DNA of 64,000 nt from Polaromonas sp. (GCF_010365105.1 NZ_JAAFGZ010000020.1:37980-101979), one strand, 5' to 3'. Positions 29,693 to 38,950 are shown, numbered from the stretch's first letter. Numbers and translations are program-made. The notes: generated by a model not told the origin, from the letters alone.

Positions 29693-32600
29693 TCACTGGC
29701 CGCGCGCAAAGCCAGCTTCAAGCTGATGAACCCGCAATTCACTTTCCCCGACAGCGCTGGTCGCCAGCGCCAGCAGGTGATGGTGGTGGGTAAACACCAG
29801 CACCTGTGATGCAGCCGCAAATTTTGCCAGTGCGCGGAACATGTGGCTGGCGCGCTCGTCGTCGGCGGTCATGAACACATCGTCGAGCACCAGCGGCATC
29901 ATCCGGCCGGGTTTGCGCTGCACTTCCAGCGCGGCCAATCGCAGGGATAAGTACAACTGATCGGCCGTTCCTTCGCTCAAGGCCGAAATCTCCACGGCCT
30001 TGCCCTGTGCGGGCTGGGCGAGCAGCAGCGGCGTGTCGCTGTCGGCATCAACCACCAGCCGCACAAAACGCCCCGCCGTCATGAGCCGGAAGTAGTCGCC
30101 TGCCAGGGCCACCACCGGACCCTGTGCCTTTTCGCGGTGGCGGCGCAAGGCTTCGCCCAGCAGCGCTTCGGCCAGCTTGAGCCGCGCCCATGGCCGTACG
30201 CCAGCGCGGTAGCGGGCGATGGCGGCTTCCATTTCTTCCTTGGCCTGGGCAGCTTCGTCCGACGTGTCGATCTGCGCCAATGCAAGACGGGCGGCCTGCT
30301 CCGCGTCGATAGCGGTCTTTTCGTCTGACTCCAGCGTCAGGATCGCCGCCGAACAGAGCTGTTTTTCCTGCTCTATGGCCACGCTGTCCAGACTGGCCAG
30401 ATCGTGACGCAGGGCGCAAGCGTCCTTGCGCGACGTCCGTGCGAGTTGGTCCTTGAGCCCCTGAAGGCGCAGGCGCAGCGCGTGCAGCTGGCCCGAGCGA
30501 ATTTCTGCCTCCGGCAACTCGTCGGCATGCCGCACCCCTGCCTGGCCCACAAGCTCTTGAAGTATTTGATGGACGTCTTCAAGACCTGACAGCGCGCGTT
30601 GCCGGCGGGCGGTTTCCTCGTCTTCCCTGCGTAGCAGGGAGGCCTTTGCCAAAGCCGCCTCGCGGGAGCGCGAGAGCCGACGGGCCATCTCGTCGATCCA
30701 GGCATCCCGGTGATCCCAGACAGGCTCCTTCAAGAGCCGGCCCAATGCAATGGCCCCATGGGTGGCAGCTTCTTCGCTCGCCTGCATTTGCTTGAGTTGC
30801 TGTTGGTGGCCTACATGCAACTGGTAGTCATTGACCCAATGATGGAGTTCAGCAAGCCGCGCCTTGATGGTGGGCGCTTCGGCATCCTGCTCCAGGGACA
30901 GGCGGGAGCAGTTCCGGTCCAAAGCCACGCGGGCGTTCTGGATCCATCGGGTCAGCTCGGCATCCCGGGCCTGATCGGCCTGAAGACCCTGCCCCAGGCT
31001 GTCCAGGTCAACACGCCAGCGCTGCATCGCAGCCTGGACCGTCACCAGTTCACGCTCGGCGGCGGTGCCCAGCGCGACCAGCACAGACAGTGGCAGCGAT
31101 GTTTCGGGGAGTGCATGGCCCAGCGCGCGCAGGGCGTCAGACAAGCCCTGGAAGGATGCCGCCATCTGCTGCGTCAGCCAGTCATGGGAAAGTCGGGTCT
31201 GCGCAAGGCGCTCATGCTGGTCTAGCGCCGTTTGACGGACTATCAGCCACTCCCGTACCCCGGCTGCCGTGCTGGCGGGAATCCCCAGACGCGACAGGGT
31301 TTGGTGCCAGCCGCTGTCCAGCGACGCCAGTGCGTCGGTGTGTTCGACTTCTCGAGTCTGCAAAACGACCAGCGTCTGCATCATTTCTTCAATGCGCTGC
31401 CCGCATTCAGCCACTTCGGCGGCTCGCTGCGCCCCCTCGCGCAACAAGTCGGCCTGCCGGTCGGCTTCGGCCAGCGTCTGCTCGAAACGCAGCGGCAATG
31501 GGTTGCCGAACATGTCGTTACTTGCAAGCTTGACTGCTTCCTTATCAGAATTGATGTATGCAGACCGTATGGCCTGCCAGCTCGCTTCCCGCAGTTCCCT
31601 GGCCCGGCGCAACGTGTCAGCCGTTACGACCTCGCCGGTGGCAGCCAGGCGCTTGCTGCGCCGATGCTGCAATGCCAGATCGGTTTGCAACTGCCCGGTA
31701 TGGTTCTGGTTGAGCGCTGCCTGCTTGAGCAGTTCGCTTCGTTCGTGTTCCCAGGCATCGATTTCGGCAACGGCCAGCCAGCCCGTGAGGGTCAGTTGCA
31801 CGGGCAACTGCAGCCCCATGTCGCGCAGTGACCCGTTCAGCTTGCGCTGTTCCGTGTCCAGCCCGGCCTGCAGTCCCAGCAACCGCTGCTGCGCATCGCC
31901 CAGCGACCTGGCCTGCTCCAGCGCCGACACCAGGGCCTGTCGCAAATCCGCTGCCGGCTCGGGAATTTCCTCGCGCCGAAGTTGCGCCAGTTTGCAACTG
32001 TCAGCGGCCAGCCGCACCTGGACATGCTGTAACTCGATGCTCAGTGCCTGAAACGTTTCCAGCGTGCGCAGCAGCTCGGCCTGGTCGGCTGCCGACGGCG
32101 CTTGCCTGAAAAATTCTTCCAGGCTGTCAACTCCCTGGCGGCAGGTCTGCATCTGCTGCGCCCGCAGCATCAACTGCCGGCCTTCGTCCTCGGTTGCGGC
32201 CTGCAGCTTGAGGCGGACATCGCGCTCGCGCCGCACCAGGGACACGTCAGCCTCCAGGCGGTCGATGGCCGCAGCACGGGTGAGCAGCAGGGGCTCGATT
32301 GCCAATGCCAGCAGCAAATGCCGGCATTGTGCAATCGCTTCATCGGCTTCGAGCAGCGCGCTTTGCGACAGCGTCTGGTGCTGGAGCGCGGCAAGCCTGC
32401 AGTCCCGGGCGTCGGCTGGCAGGGACACGTGACTTTGTATCGCGGTCCACTGGCTTTCGGCCATGTCCAGTTCGCGAAGCAAGGGTTCAACCGCCCGCAG
32501 TTCGGTCAGTTCCTCAAGCCGCCGGCGCTGGCCGGCCAGTTGTTCCCTTGCGTTCAAAAGTTGTGCTTTCGCCTCGTCATGGACGCGCTTGAGCGCCTTC

Positions 32601-33238
32601 CACTGGTCGGGCTTGGTCACGGCGTGCCGGTAGCGCTGCCGGGCCTCTTCAAGTTGCCGCGCGGCTTCATTGAGGATGGGTAGCTGGCCTTTGGGAACGA
32701 AGTATTTCTTCGCATCGGCCTGCAGCGTCTGGAGCATGAGCTTGATCCCGGCCGAACCGGTGCTGGCCTCGAAAAGCGCTGCGCCCAGTTCGCCTTCGCC
32801 CTGTATCAGCATCTGTCCGCCCTTGCGCAGATGCAGTGAGTTCAAGCCATACATGGTGTCGAACTGCTCGCGCGCCACCCCGCCGGTCAGCGCCAGCAGC
32901 ACCTCGGGGGAAACCGCAGGACCCGTGGCAGGCATGCCAGTTAACGGATCAGCGCTGGTCAGGGGATCCTTGTTGCCCTTGCGACGCGCCAAGCCTACAT
33001 CACCGCCGGCCGCGTCCTCGAAACATCCGGCCAGCAGCATGTCCCGGAAGCCATGCACAAAATCATCCTTGCTTCGCGGGGGTATGCCATAGCGCAGATC
33101 GGTCATGGCACGCAGAGCCGAAGACTTGCCCGCCTCGTTGGCACCATAGACCAGGTGCAGGTTGGCGGCACCTGAGAAGTCCAGTGCGGCATTGGTGAAC
33201 GGACCAAACGCCGAGAGAAAAAATTTCCGGATTTTCAT
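29693..33238 (-). CDS. YhaN/SbcC-like SMC-type ATPase
   Basis: An 1181-residue Rad50/SMC-like protein. The N-terminal half-site ATPase has Walker A YGANEAGKSSALR with FLSAFGPFTNAALDF before it, then the YhaN-specific FDTMYGLNSLHLRKGG block. A long coiled-coil middle rich in Leu/Gln/Glu/Arg follows. The C-terminal half has the ABC signature LSEGTADQLYLSLRLA, Walker B MMPLVLDDVF and the H-loop (FTHHHHL). It overlaps the metallo-nuclease gene by four bases (ATGA), as for the yhaO-yhaN pair in Bacillus. Together they likely form a DNA-end-processing complex in the style of SbcCD/Mre11-Rad50 (inference). Confidence 0.88.
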   Translation of the reverse strand: MKIRKFFLSAFGPFTNAALDFSGAANLHLVYGANEAGKSSALRAMTDLRYGIPPRSKDDFVHGFRDMLLAGCFEDAAGGDVGLARRKGNKDPLTSADPLTGMPATGPAVSPEVLLALTGGVAREQFDTMYGLNSLHLRKGGQMLIQGEGELGAALFEASTGSAGIKLMLQTLQADAKKYFVPKGQLPILNEAARQLEEARQRYRHAVTKPDQWKALKRVHDEAKAQLLNAREQLAGQRRRLEELTELRAVEPLLRELDMAESQWTAIQSHVSLPADARDCRLAALQHQTLSQSALLEADEAIAQCRHLLLALAIEPLLLTRAAAIDRLEADVSLVRRERDVRLKLQAATEDEGRQLMLRAQQMQTCRQGVDSLEEFFRQAPSAADQAELLRTLETFQALSIELQHVQVRLAADSCKLAQLRREEIPEPAADLRQALVSALEQARSLGDAQQRLLGLQAGLDTEQRKLNGSLRDMGLQLPVQLTLTGWLAVAEIDAWEHERSELLKQAALNQNHTGQLQTDLALQHRRSKRLAATGEVVTADTLRRARELREASWQAIRSAYINSDKEAVKLASNDMFGNPLPLRFEQTLAEADRQADLLREGAQRAAEVAECGQRIEEMMQTLVVLQTREVEHTDALASLDSGWHQTLSRLGIPASTAAGVREWLIVRQTALDQHERLAQTRLSHDWLTQQMAASFQGLSDALRALGHALPETSLPLSVLVALGTAAERELVTVQAAMQRWRVDLDSLGQGLQADQARDAELTRWIQNARVALDRNCSRLSLEQDAEAPTIKARLAELHHWVNDYQLHVGHQQQLKQMQASEEAATHGAIALGRLLKEPVWDHRDAWIDEMARRLSRSREAALAKASLLRREDEETARRQRALSGLEDVHQILQELVGQAGVRHADELPEAEIRSGQLHALRLRLQGLKDQLARTSRKDACALRHDLASLDSVAIEQEKQLCSAAILTLESDEKTAIDAEQAARLALAQIDTSDEAAQAKEEMEAAIARYRAGVRPWARLKLAEALLGEALRRHREKAQGPVVALAGDYFRLMTAGRFVRLVVDADSDTPLLLAQPAQGKAVEISALSEGTADQLYLSLRLAALEVQRKPGRMMPLVLDDVFMTADDERASHMFRALAKFAAASQVLVFTHHHHLLALATSAVGESELRVHQLEAGFARGQ

Positions 33239-34524
33239 GAAATCACTTCGTGGCTCGTCAGTCGCGCCAGCAGGGTGGCCTCTGCATCCTTCAACAGGAC
33301 CAACAGCGCAGCGCCATCGTCCAGCCGGGGAATTTCCGTGGCGGCATCGGCCGCCTCATGGGCCATGGCCGCGAGTACTTCTGCAGGCACCTTGCCGAGC
33401 ACTTCGGCCAGCACGTCGCGGCAAAAACTCTCCAGACCCGTCGGGTCGGCTGCCAGCGAGTCAACCCAGCGCACCAGTTCACCCAGCGCATCGTCGCCCT
33501 GCTCGACGCGCGACCGGTCCAGGGGCGAACGCATATCGAGCTTGACCTGCTCAATCCAGACCTCCACGCCAGACACATCCTGTGCAGCGGCCTGGACGGC
33601 TGCGGCCAGCGTTCCGGGCTGGCGCGCTTCCAGCGCATGCAAGTGGGTTTCGCCGGACAGCACCACCCGGACCGCATGCAGCACATCCACCTCTTCAGAT
33701 GCTGCAATTTCCAGCGCCTGCGCAACCCGTAAAGGCAATTCGTCCAAGGTTTTCACGGGCTGCAAATCGATGTCGATCTGGTGCCAGCGAACCACCGCCA
33801 ACGGCATAAAGCGGGTCGTCATTTGGGCATCTTCGACCGTGACCAGCTCGCACCCCTTGCTGCCGGTTTCACGGGCATGGCGGCCCTGAAGATTGCCTGG
33901 AAACACCACCCGGGGCTGTTCGCAAATCACCTGCCGCGCATGGATGTGTCCCAGCGCCCAATAGTCGTAGCCTCTGGATTTCAGGCTCGACAAGGTCGTT
34001 GGCGCGTAGGTGTCATGTCCGCCAATGCCGGTCAGGCTGGTGTGCAGCAGGCCAATGTTGAAATAGCCCGGTAACGCTGAGGGGTAGCCGGGTACGAGGT
34101 CTTCGGGCACCTCACGGTCCGGAAAGCTGTGCCCGTGAATGGCCACGCCCAGAGCCTCCAGACACACGGTTTCTGCGGCGCGGCTGGAAAATACCTTGAC
34201 ATTGTCAGGCCACGGAATCTGTCGCGTGATCACGCCACGGGCATCGTGGTTGCCCTGCACGATGAACACACGAATGCCATGGCGGCCCAGGCGGACCATC
34301 TGTTCGCGCACGAACAGGCCGGTATGGAAATCCTGCCAGTCCCGGTCGTACAAATCGCCAGCAATGAGCACAAAATCGACCCGCTCATCGAGCGCCATAT
34401 CTACCAGGCGCTCCAGCGCGCGGCGCGTGGCACCACGAAGCCGCTCCAGCGGTGCGCCTTCATAGCGGCTCAGCCCACGAAGGGGGCTGTCGATGTGCAG
34501 GTCGGCAGTATGGATGAAACGCAT
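33235..34524 (-). CDS. YhaO/SbcD-like DNA repair exonuclease
   Basis: A 429-residue calcineurin-like phosphoesterase nuclease. Metal motifs in order: IHTADLHIDSPL, LIAGDLYDRDW, VQGNHDARG, IHGHSF, and ALGHIHARQV. The C-terminal region has no recognised motif and probably contacts the partner coiled coil. Start taken at ATG 34524 (MRFIHTADLH); a GTG three codons upstream is possible. First gene of a two-gene operon with the YhaN-like ATPase. Confidence 0.9.
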   Translation of the reverse strand: MRFIHTADLHIDSPLRGLSRYEGAPLERLRGATRRALERLVDMALDERVDFVLIAGDLYDRDWQDFHTGLFVREQMVRLGRHGIRVFIVQGNHDARGVITRQIPWPDNVKVFSSRAAETVCLEALGVAIHGHSFPDREVPEDLVPGYPSALPGYFNIGLLHTSLTGIGGHDTYAPTTLSSLKSRGYDYWALGHIHARQVICEQPRVVFPGNLQGRHARETGSKGCELVTVEDAQMTTRFMPLAVVRWHQIDIDLQPVKTLDELPLRVAQALEIAASEEVDVLHAVRVVLSGETHLHALEARQPGTLAAAVQAAAQDVSGVEVWIEQVKLDMRSPLDRSRVEQGDDALGELVRWVDSLAADPTGLESFCRDVLAEVLGKVPAEVLAAMAHEAADAATEIPRLDDGAALLVLLKDAEATLLARLTSHEVIS

Positions 34525-34926
34525 GCAAGTCACTTTCTTGTCTAGTCGGCTGCCTGATTTCGGTCAGACTGCATGCGATTGTGGGGCAAGGATAGGTCAG
34601 TCGCAAAAAATTAAACACTTCATTATTTATAGCAACAAAGATATAACAGGAAAGCGGAGAGTGCCGATTTGATCAAAAAATTTTCTTATCGGAACACGTA
34701 GCGGCATCAACGTGGCCAGCGCTTGATAAATCGTCCATGCGGCTCTCTTATGCACTTTCTAACGCATCCGCCTGTTTTTTAAGCGCTGCCCGCCAGCCCA
34801 GAACTGGCGCCGCTTTCTGGACTTGTCCCTGCGCTTATCCACAAGCTAAACCACAGGGGGCGGGGACAAGTCGCCGCCCCGGCATTTCGCCATTCACGTT
34901 GTGGCATGCCCCATTAACATAGCGAC
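34525..34926. other. Intergenic control region with a DnaA box inside an inverted repeat
   Basis: No gene is seen. The region is AT-rich in its first half. ACTTGTCCC (34821-34829) and GGGACAAGT (34863-34871) form a perfect 9-bp inverted repeat, and the loop holds a consensus DnaA box TTATCCACA (34835-34843). It lies directly upstream of the SRAP gene. One such box is expected by chance at about this window size, so a regulatory role is only a suggestion. I see no LexA-type CTGT-N8-ACAG site. Confidence 0.4.
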
Positions 34927-35613
34927 ATGTGCGCCCACTATGAAGCAGTCCAGGACCGACAGCGTTACCGACGTCATTTTGATATCGAGCCACCGGCCGA
35001 TTCGGGCCGGTCGGACGTCTGGCCCCTGTACATGGCCAGTTTGATACGCCGCCCGCCTGAAGCCGACGCAAGCGATGAAGCCGTGCCGGCATTCGAAGCC
35101 CTGTCCGGCCAGTTCGGTCTGATTCCGCACTGGGCCAAGGACGCGGCTATCGGCAAACGAACCTACAACGCGCGTAGCGAGACTGCCGCCAGCAAGCCGA
35201 GTTTTCGGGATGCGTGGCGCCAAAGCCAGCGCTGCATCATTGCGGTTGACGCCTTTTATGAGCCGGACTGGCGCAGTGGCAAGTCCGTGCCGACCCGTTT
35301 CAGCCGCACCGATGACAAGCCGATCGGCCTGGCAGGACTGTGGTCACGTTGGAAGTCGCCCTCCGGTGAAGTGGTGCACAGCTATGCGCTGCTGACCATC
35401 AATGCCAGTGCTCACCCGCTAATGAAGCATTACCACAAGCCCGACGATGAAAAAAGAATGGTGGTGGTCTTGCCCGACGGTGCTTATCGGGACTGGCTCA
35501 CGGCACCGGTGGAACAGACCATGGACTTCATGCAGCCCTGTCCAGGTGATCAGTTGAAAGCCGAGGTTGCTGTGAAGCCTTCCAGGAAGGATCTTTTTGG
35601 CGACAGAAATTGA
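34927..35613 (+). CDS. SRAP (YedK/HMCES) family abasic-site processing protein
   Basis: Forms a stable thiazolidine crosslink with abasic sites in single-stranded DNA, shielding them during replication. The catalytic Cys2 is exposed after Met removal (MCAHYEAV). The other active-site residues are visible: N81 (TYNARSE), E112 (DAFYEP) and H163 (ASAHPLMK). Length of 228 residues is normal. Single gene, convergent with the DUF1810 gene. Confidence 0.95.
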   Translation: MCAHYEAVQDRQRYRRHFDIEPPADSGRSDVWPLYMASLIRRPPEADASDEAVPAFEALSGQFGLIPHWAKDAAIGKRTYNARSETAASKPSFRDAWRQSQRCIIAVDAFYEPDWRSGKSVPTRFSRTDDKPIGLAGLWSRWKSPSGEVVHSYALLTINASAHPLMKHYHKPDDEKRMVVVLPDGAYRDWLTAPVEQTMDFMQPCPGDQLKAEVAVKPSRKDLFGDRN

Positions 35614-35681
35614 AGCGCAGATTCCGTGGACATGTCGATGCTGCACAGCCAAAGGGCTTTGCCGTGGCCAAGCATCGGCAT

Positions 35682-36122
35682 TCAACCTACCATGTCAAGC
35701 AATCTGAGTGTGTTTTCATCAGACTGGACGCCAGAAAAGCGTTGCAAGGCCCACCTGAAAACTTTTTCATCCGGTGCGACCTGTGCAAAAAGCGTCATGC
35801 ACGACCTGAATTTAAGGTCATCCGGGGATCCGAAAATCTCATGGGCCGTTTTGTCGTCGACAGCAAGAACAAGTTCGGTACATTCCTTAAGACGCCTTCC
35901 AAGGACAGAGTGCTGCCAATAGGCCAGCGCTTCCTTCCTTGATTCGATGCCGAAGTGTCTGGCGATGCTGCTTCGGCCAAGGGCCTTCAATTGAGGAAAG
36001 ACAAACCACATCCAGTGGCCAGTCTTGTTTCCTGCCGCCAGTTCTTCACAGACCGCTGTATAGACGCGATCCTGTGCGGTCATAAACCGCTCCAAACCAT
36101 TCAATGCCGGATTGCTATCCAC
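35682..36122 (-). CDS. DUF1810 family protein
   Basis: A 146-residue protein with the family's conserved blocks GHWMWFVFPQLKALGRS, YWQHSVLGRRLKECT and AHEIFGSPDDLKFRSCMTLF. The start is set by a Shine-Dalgarno AGGAG placed just before a GTG codon at 36122 (VDSNPALNGLERF), which also matches the usual N-terminus of the family; the open frame extends further but without support. Function unknown. Confidence 0.88.
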   Translation of the reverse strand: MDSNPALNGLERFMTAQDRVYTAVCEELAAGNKTGHWMWFVFPQLKALGRSSIARHFGIESRKEALAYWQHSVLGRRLKECTELVLAVDDKTAHEIFGSPDDLKFRSCMTLFAQVAPDEKVFRWALQRFSGVQSDENTLRLLDMVG

Positions 36123-36726
36123 GTTGACTCCTGCAAACCGCACCACTTGTCGCCTTCTAACTCGGCATCCGATTTGATGGCATCGATTGTGCGGCATCGC
36201 AACACGCATTCGAATAACAGGGGAAACCCGAATTTTTCTCGTTTATCGGACCCGCATTAAGTGTCTTCTTTAGATTTTCCAGCCTTTTGCCATGTGCGCA
36301 GTGAAAGGATTGTTCGTTCTACATGAATGCAATCTGCTCATGTGACAGTTATTGGTTTCCTATGTTTGCGATACGCAACACAGCCTGGTACCAGACACTC
36401 GTGTCAAACAATCAATGCACGGTAGTGCTTGCAAACCAATAGTTGAAAAACTGCTGTTTCGCAAAATTTTTGCTTTATCTGCAGAGAAAATTTCGTGTTC
36501 TTGTAGTCCGTTCCATCACAAACTCTTGGACCGGCCTGGATGGTCCTCGACTCGGTTACCTTGGCTTACCGATAAACCGGAGGACTAAAGGCACCGCCAG
36601 ATTTTTTTCTTCCAGTTGAAGAACCCAGCCCATGGCCTGGGTGTTTTCAATGGAAGAGCGTCAGGTTAAAGCATCAGGGCCTTCAACCAAATATTGAAGT
36701 CAATGTTTGTGGGGGCAGTTGCCTCT
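36123..36726. other. Intergenic region with a nested hairpin
   Basis: No convincing gene. At 36543-36585 GTCCTC...GAGGAC enclose CGGTT...AACCG, a two-step stem-loop with no T-run. At about 36627-36647 a short ACCCAG/CTGGGT hairpin could be a weak terminator for the phasin transcript coming from the right. Confidence 0.4.
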
Positions 36727-37200
36727 TCAGGAAGCGCGAGACTTCTTGGTGGCGGCTTTTACTGCCGTTGCACCATTTTTCATTGCTGATTCCAGTGCGT
36801 TTTCCATGGTGGAAGCCGCATCTTTCAGACCCTTTCCAACACTCGCAAAAGCTTCCGGCGCTGGATGAGCTTTTTGCAGGGCGTCAACGCTGGTGTGGAA
36901 TTGCGCAAAACCCAAGGCAGTCACTTCCTTCAGATTCTGTGTCGCCAACGCAATGCTGTTTTCTGCCGAAGCTTTCATGGCCTCAAATGCTGCTTGCGGC
37001 TCCTTGATGGTTTTGAAAGACTCAACAGTTTCAGCCACAGCGGCCTGAGCAACTTGCGCTTGTTTCTGAGCCAGATCACCCCAGGCCTTGAGTTGATCCA
37101 TCACAGGCTTGAATGCTTCCTGGGAGGCAGCAGGATTGAACTTCTGCGAGTTTTCCTTGATGGTTTTTGCAATGGACTCAAAAGAAGTATTGGTAAACAT
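36727..37200 (-). CDS. phaP: Phasin family protein
   Basis: A 157-residue amphipathic helical protein that coats polyhydroxyalkanoate granules. It begins MFTNTSFESIAKTIKENSQK and carries the phasin pattern FEAMKASAENSIALATQNLK. No Cys and no membrane segment; Ala/Lys-rich tail ending in ATKKSRAS. Start at 37200 follows an AAAGG-type site. Monocistronic. Confidence 0.92.
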   Translation of the reverse strand: MFTNTSFESIAKTIKENSQKFNPAASQEAFKPVMDQLKAWGDLAQKQAQVAQAAVAETVESFKTIKEPQAAFEAMKASAENSIALATQNLKEVTALGFAQFHTSVDALQKAHPAPEAFASVGKGLKDAASTMENALESAMKNGATAVKAATKKSRAS

Positions 37201-37510
37201 GTGGCGGCCTTTGTAAAAATGTTGCGGTGCAGCAATTATCAGATAGAAACAAGGCAGCCTACTCAATTTTCTTCAAAAATCGATGCCTTTAGTGGTACCG
37301 GACTAACAGGCCACGGAAGTTGTTTTCTTTTGAAGATGCGAGAGTCACCCGACGAATGGATAAATTTCACACTTGTAAGCACAACAATTGCAGAGATACA
37401 TTGTGTGGTGGATGAATGACTTGCACTCGATTGGTAACCCACCTCTTCCAGCCAAAGCGCTTCTCTTTTCCATCTAGCGATGTTAGTGTGATGACGACTG
37501 CCTGACACCA

Positions 37511-37545
37511 AAAAAAAGCCTGCTACCGATTAAGTAGCAGGCTTT
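37511..37545 (-). terminator. Strong intrinsic terminator, minus strand
   Basis: On the minus strand a perfect 12-bp stem (AAAGCCTGCTAC / GTAGCAGGCTTT, 7-base loop) is followed by a run of T residues. No protein gene ends just upstream of it; instead the histidine tRNA-like 3' end at 37567-37583 is 22 bases upstream, so it looks like the tRNA transcript's own terminator. Confidence 0.85.
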
Positions 37546-37566
37546 GTATGCGCTGAAAGGCATTAT

Positions 37567-37584
37567 CTGGGGTGGCTGATGGGG
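37567..37584 (-). other. tRNA-His 3'-end fragment, probable island attachment site
   Basis: The minus strand reads CCCCATCAGCCACCCCA here. This equals a T-arm end, the acceptor 3' strand CAGCCAC, the histidine-specific C73 discriminator and an encoded CCA. The rest of the tRNA body is absent: upstream sequence has no T-loop or anticodon arm. Such a 3' fragment with the original terminator is what an element integrated in a tRNA gene leaves on the side away from the restored tRNA. The identity rests on my knowledge of tRNA-His sequence. Confidence 0.6.
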
Positions 37585-37846
37585 AGCCACTGGCCATAAC
37601 CACACCCCAGTATCCATGCGGGTTTCAAGAGGTTGTTACACGGCTCTGTGTATCAAGCAGTGTATCAAGTTGCCCCCTTCAATGACAGCATTTTTCGACA
37701 AATCTTTAAGCCTCCGCATGCAATTACGGCCGTCAATTACTGCGTCATAACTTTTAGTCTCGAAAGGCGAAACGACCTGCTTTCCATCGCATCTGCCACT
37801 GCCCTTCTGTGCTTGCTCCGTAGTTTCAACGGCGCAAACCGGTCCT

Positions 37847-37939
37847 ATTGCTCCGGCCCGATGAAGTCTGAAATTTTCAACTCCCTTTTCCCTCTGTAGG
37901 CGGCAAAAAATAGTAGTGACTTCAAAGGGCCGGAGCAAT
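37847..37939. repeat. Inverted repeat with 22-base arms
   Basis: Arms 37847-37868 and 37918-37939 (core ATTGCTCCGGCCC / GGGCCGGAGCAAT) match at 20 of 22 positions around a 49-base centre. It may be a miniature element or a structured RNA; there is no T-run after either arm. Confidence 0.5.
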
Positions 37940-38114
37940 AAGCACACAACAGCCGGACTAGCCGCCCACTCGCATGAGCGTCAGTCCTCCCATCAAAGCA
38001 CAAGTTCGCCGACAGATTTCTCTTGTTCGCAGGCCATGCATGCAAGGCATAACCGGCCTTCACCCGCCCCGCATTGGCATCCACCAGCCAGGAGAGCTCC
38101 AGGGCTCGCCTTCT

Positions 38115-38645
38115 CTACATCCGCTCATATGAGAGAGGGATGGTAGTTGACCTCATACATTTCGGCATCGATTCCCACCGCAATGCCATTCTTTCCACAG
38201 TTTCTGGTGGAGCGCCATGCACATTTCCCAATTGCCCCTTCGCTTCGATAACTCGAACTGTTCTTGTCGTCATTGAAAAATACGGCTCCATTTCCCATCG
38301 GGTGGTGAAGGTATTGCTGACAACAACGTTGTCACCACGAGCCAAAGCCTGACGTGCCATGTGCTGGCACCAAGCATGGGCATCCTTGAGGCGGGCACCG
38401 TCAAATCGGTATATTCCACCGATTTCGAAAAACATGCCAGCCTCAAAATGTTTGTATCCAATCATGGCCAGGATGCTGGCCATGTTGCTTTTACCGCTGC
38501 CCGGCAGACCACGAATCAAAACTAGGTCGCCATTGGAAGCCGGTACAGCTGGCGATATTTCATCATTCTTTAATACCTTCATAGTTTCAGGGTTTAAGCG
38601 TTGCTTGAGATGCAACGTGGGACGTTTAATTTGAGTAATATTCAT
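38115..38645 (-). CDS. P-loop kinase/ATPase, N4BP2- or zeta-like
   Basis: A 176-residue P-loop protein with Walker A RGLPGSGKS at 45-53, FEAGMFF and FDGARLKDAHAWC after it, and NVVVSNTFTTRWEMEPYF. This pattern fits small polynucleotide-kinase/N4BP2-type enzymes, which phosphorylate nucleic acid ends or small molecules. No antitoxin-like partner is adjacent. An internal ATG at 38582 is an alternative start since no ribosome binding site precedes 38645. First gene of the island; role unknown. Confidence 0.7.
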   Translation of the reverse strand: MNITQIKRPTLHLKQRLNPETMKVLKNDEISPAVPASNGDLVLIRGLPGSGKSNMASILAMIGYKHFEAGMFFEIGGIYRFDGARLKDAHAWCQHMARQALARGDNVVVSNTFTTRWEMEPYFSMTTRTVRVIEAKGQLGNVHGAPPETVERMALRWESMPKCMRSTTIPLSYERM

Positions 38646-38910
38646 TTGATAAATTCAAGTGTATTAATTAAAAAATGGTATGCAGCAGCTCGAATCGGTT
38701 GAATACATTCAATTATTTGGTTAAAAAATTAGCGCCAAACCAGCACAGGTTCGCTTTGCATGCTGCCTCGTACTTCGCAATAACATACCCCAACAGCTCT
38801 GCCTGACCAGATTAATTTTGATTGTCAAACTCATTCAAAATGCAATCCTGCATTTCCAGTGCAAGCCCCCGTTTTCAAGAGGGCTTGCATCATTGAAATG
38901 CCATTAGTCA

Positions 38911-38934
38911 GTTCGTCAGTTCGTCAGTTCGTCA
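38911..38934 (+). repeat. Three tandem copies of an 8-bp unit
   Basis: GTTCGTCA occurs three times in direct succession, preceded by a partial copy (AGTCA), in the gap between the kinase and the next gene. Small size; may be a slippage product. Confidence 0.7.
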
Positions 38935-38950
38935 ACAGTTGCAAGTCAAT

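Larger units (their letters stand above)
37201..38114. other. Junction between core genome and island
   Basis: No credible protein gene. It contains the tRNA-like scar, its terminator and the inverted repeat listed separately. The open frame 37633-37899 has no start signal or recognisable protein features. Base composition shifts toward AT from here on. Confidence 0.6.

Noticed and set aside
34525..34926. LexA operator for the SRAP gene
   Set aside because: No CTGT-N8-ACAG match on either strand in the upstream region.
37633..37899. 88-codon open frame in the island junction
   Set aside because: No ribosome binding site, mixed composition, and it overlaps the inverted repeat.
38911..38934. 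Start of a CRISPR array
   Set aside because: Only three adjacent 8-bp units without spacers; no cas genes in the window.
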